Assembly (NCBI GenBank): GCA_903970455.1
Contig: CAJCIW010000155.1
Location: forward strand, 1 to 7,833
Length of the DNA: 7,833 bases
Origin: Verrucomicrobiota bacterium
GTDB taxonomy: Bacteria > Chlamydiota > Chlamydiia > Chlamydiales > Rhabdochlamydiaceae
Direction: 5' to 3'
The notes under the pieces were generated by a model. The model saw nothing but the letters and a program-made list of their open reading frames with translations. It did not search any database and had not been told where the DNA came from. This document shows, piece after piece, positions 1 through 4,936 of the stretch. Made by a program: the position numbers and the translations under genes. Numbering within the stretch: position 1 is the first letter of the stretch; each line of letters begins with the position of its first letter.

Positions 1-1
1 G

Positions 2-1786
2 GCCGCTCCTCTCCTCGAGTGTTTAGCCTCAAAAGCCCTCGATCGCGCAGGGGAAAAAAGCGCTCTGGTTACGCTGATTGCCTGTTCAAGAGAACTCCCT
101 GATCTGGTCTTGTTTGAAAAAGCGCTGACTACCCTAAAGGCGGAATTTTCTCACGATGAAGAGACGACGAACATCCTGCTAATGCACCTTCAACTTTGCC
201 GCGCTAATAAAGAATGGTCTAAAGCCCGCTCCGACATCCGTGAAATCCTCGACTTAACCCCTGACCATCCTCAAAAAGAGGCGCTGCTTTACGATTATGC
301 CTTGATTCTCCTGCAAGAAGAAAAATGGCAGGAAAGCGCATCTGCTTTCGACTCCTTTATAAAGAGTTTTCCGCAAAGCTCCTACCGCGCAAATGCTCTG
401 CGGCAAATTGTGAATTGCCGCATTGAGGATATGAAACAGGGTCCCGTTGAAACAGCGCGGATCAAAAAGCAGCAGCTTCTCAGTGTCCTGAATCAGGTAT
501 CGGAAGAGGAAAAAATCTTCTCCTCATCAGAAAAACAAAAAATGCGCTACCTCTTGGGAAAAACGCAGTTTGAAATCGGCGACTACGAGGAAGCGATCGG
601 AAATTTGAGCGAATATGTCAAAGACTTCTCCAAAGATCCCACCTGCGCCGATGCTTATCTTCTGCTGGCCTATGCCCATTATAAGGGGGAGCGTGATGAG
701 ATGCATTTTGCGTTGAATGCGGAAAAAGCTCTCCTTTTAAATCCGCACATGCAAGGCGCTGTCGATCTTCATCTGACCTTGTTCAATATGTATCTCGGTT
801 TGGCTGAAAAGGCCTCAGGCGATGAGAAAGCCGAGAGGATTGAACTGGCAGCCGAACATCTTTTCCTGGGGCTAGACAAGCCAGCGAAAGAAGAAAATCA
901 ACGCTGGCTTGCCAGCTACTATTTTCAACAGTACAAAAATGGGAACAACACAGCGATCGAAAGGTCGATCATTGTGCTGGAAAAACTGCTCGGGATCAAA
1001 GAAGGGGATTTTTCCCTTTCTATCAAGGAACACCCTTTGGAAAAAGAAGGGGAAGCATTAAAGTTGGCAGAACTCTACAGAAAAACAGGAAGGAGCAAAC
1101 AGCAAGTGAAGCTTCTCGAAACTCTGGCAAAAGCCCATGACTCCCATCCAGAGTATCCATGGAAATACCAACGGATGGCCCAGTTCGAACTCGGAAAAGC
1201 TTATCTGGGGGCGGGCGAAAAAGAGAAGGCAAAAAAGAATTTCGAAGAATTGATCCTCTCCTCTACCCACAGCTCATCCTATTTCGCTCTCGCCGCCATT
1301 TTAGAAAAAGCGAAATTGGATTTTTCTTCTCTCAAAAAAACCGATCGACATGAGGCCTCAGAAGCCGCCCTAGCGATTTGCAATGCATTGAAAGATGTTC
1401 ATATTCAACGGAAATTGCATTCGGAACCTCTTCATTTTGAAGCTGCTCTCTGCTATGCTGAATACAAATCCGCTTTAGCGCCTTTGCCGGAACAGAACGA
1501 GCGTATGGCTTTTTTGCTCTCCCAGTTGAGAGATCATTATTTTGATGCTGAGGATCCCCTTGTCCAACACTATTTTTCGGCTGCTCAACAATTTCCCGAG
1601 AAAGATCAACTATGTAGGCAGTACCTCGCTTTCGTCGATTTGGAGATCATGCGCCTGCAGGCTCAAAAAACAAACGATCCACAACTTCTTGACAAAACAA
1701 AGGAAAAATTGAATCATCTTTTGACGGAAGCTAATGAAGAAAAATTGAAACAACGCATCACAGAGGCTCTGGATAAATTGTTATGA
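2..1786 (+). CDS. TPR-repeat protein, 5'-truncated by the window edge
   Basis: The frame is open from the first bases to the TGA at 1784-1786, giving 594 visible residues. No credible start with a ribosome binding site is seen inside (the TTG at 110 has none), so the gene begins upstream and the N-terminus is missing. The protein is almost wholly helical. The clearest tetratricopeptide-like helix pairs are encoded at about 281-382 (ALLYDYALILL...W..SASAFDSFI), 536-640 (RYLLGKTQFEIGDYEEAIGNL), 644-751 and 1169-1264 (FELGKAYLGAGEKEKAKKNFEEL). The remainder is degenerate helical repeat, ending in a charged Lys/Glu-rich tail. TPR arrays bind other proteins; no enzymatic motif is visible. Its stop overlaps the start of the vWA gene by ATGA, so the two are probably made in linked amounts and may act together at the envelope. 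BamD/YbgF-like or Bat-operon TPR proteins are analogues in architecture only. Whether it is exported cannot be judged without the N-terminus. Confidence 0.85.
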   Translation, partial: AAPLLECLASKALDRAGEKSALVTLIACSRELPDLVLFEKALTTLKAEFSHDEETTNILLMHLQLCRANKEWSKARSDIREILDLTPDHPQKEALLYDYALILLQEEKWQESASAFDSFIKSFPQSSYRANALRQIVNCRIEDMKQGPVETARIKKQQLLSVLNQVSEEEKIFSSSEKQKMRYLLGKTQFEIGDYEEAIGNLSEYVKDFSKDPTCADAYLLLAYAHYKGERDEMHFALNAEKALLLNPHMQGAVDLHLTLFNMYLGLAEKASGDEKAERIELAAEHLFLGLDKPAKEENQRWLASYYFQQYKNGNNTAIERSIIVLEKLLGIKEGDFSLSIKEHPLEKEGEALKLAELYRKTGRSKQQVKLLETLAKAHDSHPEYPWKYQRMAQFELGKAYLGAGEKEKAKKNFEELILSSTHSSSYFALAAILEKAKLDFSSLKKTDRHEASEAALAICNALKDVHIQRKLHSEPLHFEAALCYAEYKSALAPLPEQNERMAFLLSQLRDHYFDAEDPLVQHYFSAAQQFPEKDQLCRQYLAFVDLEIMRLQAQKTNDPQLLDKTKEKLNHLLTEANEEKLKQRITEALDKLL

Positions 1787-3690
1787 ATCTCGTGCAAATT
1801 TCTTCGAAATACCGCCTGCTGCTCATGAAATGCATTGCGGTTTCATTCGCTGCCCATGCCGCAGGTCTCGTTTTCTTCTATTTTCATCCTCTTGTTTTGC
1901 ATAGCCCCTTCCAATCGCTTTTCGGGATTACTGCCGCTACGCCAACATTGCTTAAATACCCCGAAGAGGATGCCGAATTACTTCAGGCGAAAAACCGCAC
2001 TCTCCAAGAGGTCTTCGAAGAGATCGTCGTTTTTTCTCCCCATCTTCAACAACCTTATGATCTGATTGAACTTCCCAAAGGGGTTGCTCTGGCGCCTAAT
2101 GAAGAAGAGGGGATGATCGACCCTCCCGCCAACGATTTCCCCCAGCACCTTCAGAGATTACAGCAGCAAAACTCCCTTGCTCTATCCACTTCTGACAAAA
2201 CTCAAGGGGAAAGAGAAGAACACCTTCCCGCTCTATTTTCTCCGCAAGAAATCGGGGCCCCGATTGCATCCCAATTGCAAATCGACTCCAATCCGGCCAT
2301 TCGTGAAATTCCTCTTCCCAACATTCCCCTCGGCGAAGGTAGTGATGACAATATTGTCGTCTTCAGCGACTTTTCCTTGGCCGCCTCTTTTGAAACCGAC
2401 TACTCGCTCAATTTGTCGCCTCAGCTCGCATCGCCAAACAGCCTGAAGATTGGAGAAGACCTCCAACTGAAAGCCGATATTAAACCTCAAGCCCCGCTTG
2501 CAGAGGGACGCCATTTAAATCTGCAAAATGAAAAAGTCCGTTCGACGCTTTTTGTGCCCAAATCCTCCCATCTTTTCACAGAAAAACGGGAACTCGCCGT
2601 CTCAAGCCCCCCTCTAGCTTTCGAAGACTACAAATTTCCTCCCCTGGCGACCGCTTCGGAATGGGACAATCAATTTGATGTCGACGTCGTTTTCCTCCCG
2701 AATCCTGAAGGGAGAGGCTACATCTTTTCCCTTTCCGTACAACCCGGCGATGAGATCCACAGCCATAGCTTGAAACAAAATCTCTATTTTATCCTCGACC
2801 GCTCTAATTCGGTGCAAAAACACCGTTTCGCCGTGTTCAAACGCGCTGTACTTAAAGCTCTTGCCAGTATGCAACACGGCGATGCCTTCAACATTCTGAT
2901 CATAGACAAAAAACTCACTACATTCAGCCCGGAAAATCGCCCTGTCACGATGAAGAATATTCAGGCCGCGGAGGAGTTTCTCGACAAGCAGGAAGCAGGT
3001 GGACTATTTGCCGCTGCCGAGATGTTGGGTTCTCTTGATAAAATCCTCGCCACGATTCCCGATAACGAACAGGTGCATACCGCAGTTTTGCTCACCGATG
3101 GCAAATCGGGTATGAATACCGAGCGGAAACAAAACATGCTGAAGAAGTGGGTAGAAAAAAATAACGGTAAATTGTCCGTTTACGCCGCAGCAGTTGGACG
3201 CGATAACGATCTATTGACTCTCGACATGTTGACCTCGCTAAGCGGAGGCAAGCTGCTTTATTCCGATACGCACGCCGCTTTGCCCCGGAAATTGGCCAAA
3301 CTCGTCCTCGACCTCAAAGATCCTGTTGCAAAAGAGTTGATGATTACGGCCATCCCGCATCATCCCCATTCCCGCATTGAGTTCTATCCGGCAGGTAGCC
3401 ATCTTCCTTCGCTTTATTCCCACCAGCCATTTCTCCTCATCGGACAAATCGACGATCCCTGCTCCTTCGATCTCGTCATTCAGGGAAGAAACCGGGATGA
3501 ATGGATTTCCGTCAATAAAAGCGTCTCGTTCGTCAATGGGCAGAAAGGCACACAGGCCCTCGAATTGCAATGGTCCGGTGCCCAAGCCAATCTGTGCTAC
3601 GCCAAATTTCTGAAAGAGGGGAAAGCCACCCATCTGAAAGAGGCGAAAGAAATCCTTAAAAAATCCCGCCGAGAGATAGCATTTGAATGA
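1783..3690 (+). CDS. Membrane-anchored vWA-domain protein with TonB-like N-terminal anchor
   Basis: This 635-residue protein starts at the ATG overlapping the TPR gene's stop. Residues about 11-36 form one hydrophobic helix after a short basic N-terminus, suggesting an inner-membrane anchor with the rest in the periplasm. The helix contains S21-x-x-x-H25, matching the SxxxH of TonB. Residues about 50-300 are a low-complexity Pro/Gln/Glu/Ser-rich linker. A vWA domain spans about 332-510: the MIDAS motif D339-R-S341-N-S343 and D439 (VLLTDGK) are present, but the usual Thr in the GGT loop is Leu408 (AGGLFAA). After it, YP...LPSLY..QPFLLIGQ (535-556) resembles the strand that follows vWA in inter-alpha-trypsin-inhibitor/VIT-type proteins, though no VIT domain is seen. 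vWA domains bind proteins, often through a metal ion; here metal binding may be weakened. The next gene, rsmD, overlaps its stop. Function is unknown; a TPR-assisted envelope complex is my inference. Confidence 0.9.
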   Translation: MNLVQISSKYRLLLMKCIAVSFAAHAAGLVFFYFHPLVLHSPFQSLFGITAATPTLLKYPEEDAELLQAKNRTLQEVFEEIVVFSPHLQQPYDLIELPKGVALAPNEEEGMIDPPANDFPQHLQRLQQQNSLALSTSDKTQGEREEHLPALFSPQEIGAPIASQLQIDSNPAIREIPLPNIPLGEGSDDNIVVFSDFSLAASFETDYSLNLSPQLASPNSLKIGEDLQLKADIKPQAPLAEGRHLNLQNEKVRSTLFVPKSSHLFTEKRELAVSSPPLAFEDYKFPPLATASEWDNQFDVDVVFLPNPEGRGYIFSLSVQPGDEIHSHSLKQNLYFILDRSNSVQKHRFAVFKRAVLKALASMQHGDAFNILIIDKKLTTFSPENRPVTMKNIQAAEEFLDKQEAGGLFAAAEMLGSLDKILATIPDNEQVHTAVLLTDGKSGMNTERKQNMLKKWVEKNNGKLSVYAAAVGRDNDLLTLDMLTSLSGGKLLYSDTHAALPRKLAKLVLDLKDPVAKELMITAIPHHPHSRIEFYPAGSHLPSLYSHQPFLLIGQIDDPCSFDLVIQGRNRDEWISVNKSVSFVNGQKGTQALELQWSGAQANLCYAKFLKEGKATHLKEAKEILKKSRREIAFE

Positions 3691-4262
3691 GTTTACGCAT
3701 TATTGGCGGAACTTTCCGCAATCGTCCTTTGAAATCCCCCAAAGGAGAACAAACACGTCCAACACTTGCCATCATGCGCAAGGCTGTTTTTGACATTTTG
3801 CAAAATCAAGTAGAAGATGCCCATGTGCTCGATCTGTATGCGGGGACAGGCGCGATGGGGCTGGAGGCGTTGAGCCGGGGAGCGGCGCATGCGACCTTTG
3901 TCGAGAAAGATCGCGCGGCCCTGCATTGCCTTCAAGAGAATATTGAAACTCTTAAGATCGATCAAAAATGCACATGGGTAGGATATGATTGTTCTTCAGC
4001 TTTAAAGAAATTCGACAAAAAAAACCTCCGCTTCGATATCGTCTACGCCGATCCCCCTTACGCCGCAGATTCAAAGCTGCTGGAAGAAATTTTACTCTTC
4101 TTTGATACGCATGATCTCCTGAATAAAGGAGGAGTATTATTCCTTGAAGAGGCCTTTCCACCTACTTTGACGGCAGAGAATCTATCTCTCACTCAGTTAC
4201 GGTATATCGATACCCGCTCTTTTTCCCATTCCACCTTGCACCAATTCCGCCTGTGCAACTAA
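3687..4262 (+). CDS. rsmD: 16S rRNA (guanine(966)-N(2))-methyltransferase RsmD
   Basis: The 191-residue product is close to the usual size (E. coli about 198). RsmD transfers a methyl group from S-adenosylmethionine to N2 of G966 in 16S rRNA during 30S assembly, in the cytoplasm. The family N-terminus is clear: RIIGGTFRNRPLKSP (4-18) followed by TRPT (23-26). The Rossmann SAM-binding motif I is DLYAGTGAMGLEALSRGA (49-66), with the acidic residue ending strand 2 at E73 (FVEKD), and the catalytic motif IV is DPPY (122-125) within DIVYADPPYA. The start overlaps the vWA stop as ATGA; only a weak GAGAGA lies about 10 bases upstream, so translation probably depends on coupling. It is followed 9 bases later by coaD, an rsmD-coaD order found in many bacteria. 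No key residue is missing. Confidence 0.95.
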   Translation: MSLRIIGGTFRNRPLKSPKGEQTRPTLAIMRKAVFDILQNQVEDAHVLDLYAGTGAMGLEALSRGAAHATFVEKDRAALHCLQENIETLKIDQKCTWVGYDCSSALKKFDKKNLRFDIVYADPPYAADSKLLEEILLFFDTHDLLNKGGVLFLEEAFPPTLTAENLSLTQLRYIDTRSFSHSTLHQFRLCN

Positions 4263-4271
4263 GCTTCATTT

Positions 4272-4751
4272 ATGAAAAAAGCTCTTTTTCCCGGTACCTT
4301 TGACCCTCCCACACTTGGCCACATCGACATCATCAAACGGTCCGCTTCGATGTGCGACAAGCTCTATGTCGGGATCGCCGGCAACGCCTACAAAACCAAT
4401 GCGCTTTTTTCTGTCGAGGAGAAAGTTGCGATGTTAAAGCAAATTTGCAAACCCTATCCTCACGCGGAAATCGTTCATTTTTCCTGCCTTGTCGTCGAAT
4501 TTGCTAAACAGCATGAGATCAATTATCTTCTTCGCGGGTTGCGTGCCTTTTCCGATTTTGAATACGAATTCCGCATGGCCCTTGCCAATCGCCATTTGAG
4601 TGGGATTGAGACCGTTTTCCTCATGGCCGATGAAAGAGTGGCCCATATCAGCTCGACCTTAATCCGAGAACTAGGGCGATATAAAAGCAGGCTTCATGGA
4701 TTTGTACCCGCCGAAATTGAACAACAAGTCTTTTCTAAAGTCTCAAAATAG
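4272..4751 (+). CDS. coaD: Phosphopantetheine adenylyltransferase CoaD
   Basis: The 159-residue product has the same length as E. coli CoaD and aligns with it throughout. It catalyses 4'-phosphopantetheine + ATP to dephospho-CoA + diphosphate, the penultimate step of coenzyme A synthesis, as a cytoplasmic (normally hexameric) enzyme. Diagnostic parts are the nucleotidyltransferase motif PGTFDPPTLGH (7-17, with the T-x-G-H signature at 14-17), K41 in the position of the active-site lysine, RGLR (88-91) followed by DFEYEFRMALANRHL, and the ISSTLIRE motif (126-133). The ATG at 4272 is the natural start because the family motif begins a few residues later. No Shine-Dalgarno is visible in the 9-base gap after rsmD, so reinitiation after rsmD is likely. 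The TAG stop runs directly into a palindrome and then the operon terminator. Confidence 0.96.
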   Translation: MKKALFPGTFDPPTLGHIDIIKRSASMCDKLYVGIAGNAYKTNALFSVEEKVAMLKQICKPYPHAEIVHFSCLVVEFAKQHEINYLLRGLRAFSDFEYEFRMALANRHLSGIETVFLMADERVAHISSTLIRELGRYKSRLHGFVPAEIEQQVFSKVSK

Positions 4752-4763
4752 CTATTAATAGCT
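4750..4763. repeat. 14-bp perfect palindrome at the coaD stop
   Basis: AGCTATTAATAGCT reads the same on both strands. It begins inside the coaD TAG stop (4749-4751) and ends where the larger palindrome's outer arm begins. It also contains a 7-base direct repeat, AATAGCT, at 4747-4753 and 4757-4763. It is A+T-rich with no hairpin loop, so it is a better candidate for a dimeric protein site or a junction scar than for a terminator. Its role is unknown. Confidence 0.5.
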
Positions 4764-4844
4764 TATACCAATCGCAGCAAATAATTTCACATTTCGGCGC
4801 TTTCACTCCCTGAAATAGGAAGTTATTTACTGCGATTGGTATGA
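4763..4844. repeat. 82-bp imperfect palindrome, candidate MITE-like element
   Basis: The outer arms ATACCAATCGCAGCAAATAA (4765-4784) and TTATTTACTGCGATTGGTAT (4823-4842) are inverted copies matching at 19 of 20 positions (C4778 against A4829). Pairing continues inward to 4797/4810. Of 35 paired positions, 29 are Watson-Crick, 3 are G-U and 3 are mismatched, leaving a loop of about 12 bases at 4798-4809. The RNA would fold into one long hairpin without a terminal T-run. It lies in the gap between two convergent genes and encodes nothing. A TA at both outer ends would fit insertion by a Tc1/IS630-type transposase, but TA is part of the arms, so this is weak. It could be a miniature inverted-repeat element, a REP-like repeat, or a structural 3'-end element of the coaD operon mRNA. 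Confidence 0.6.
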
Positions 4845-4868
4845 ATTGAATCTTTTTAGCGGTGAACG

Positions 4869-4903
4869 GGAAAAATTGTCTTTCTCAGAAAGACAATTTT
4901 TCC
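4869..4903. terminator. Bidirectional Rho-independent terminator between coaD and the MORN_2 gene
   Basis: GGAAAAATTGTCTTTCT (4869-4885) and AGAAAGACAATTTTTCC (4887-4903) are perfect inverted repeats around a single central C, so the real loop is 3-5 bases. The core stem GTCTTTC/GAAAGAC is followed by AATTTTT on the + strand, and by symmetry the same is read on the - strand. It can therefore end both the coaD operon and the convergent repeat-protein gene, whose stop codon is about 30 bases away. Confidence 0.9.
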
Positions 4904-4910
4904 GGTGTTT

Positions 4911-4933
4911 GGGGTTGTACGCATCGCAACCCC
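4911..4933. other. Stem-loop just past the stop of the MORN_2 gene
   Basis: GGGGTTG (4911-4917) and CAACCCC (4927-4933) form a 7-bp G+C-rich stem with a 9-base loop. It sits 3 bases beyond the TAA of the - strand gene and is not followed by a T-run on either strand, so it is not a complete terminator by itself. It may stabilise the 3' end of the repeat-protein mRNA or slow polymerase ahead of the terminator at 4869-4903. Confidence 0.55.
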
Positions 4934-4936
4934 CTC

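Noticed and set aside
110..112. TTG as the start codon of the TPR gene
   Set aside because: The frame is open to the left edge with TPR-like coding character, and no Shine-Dalgarno precedes the TTG.
3238..3633. 131-codon - strand frame within the vWA gene
   Set aside because: Antisense shadow of a supported coding sequence, with no motif and no initiation signal.
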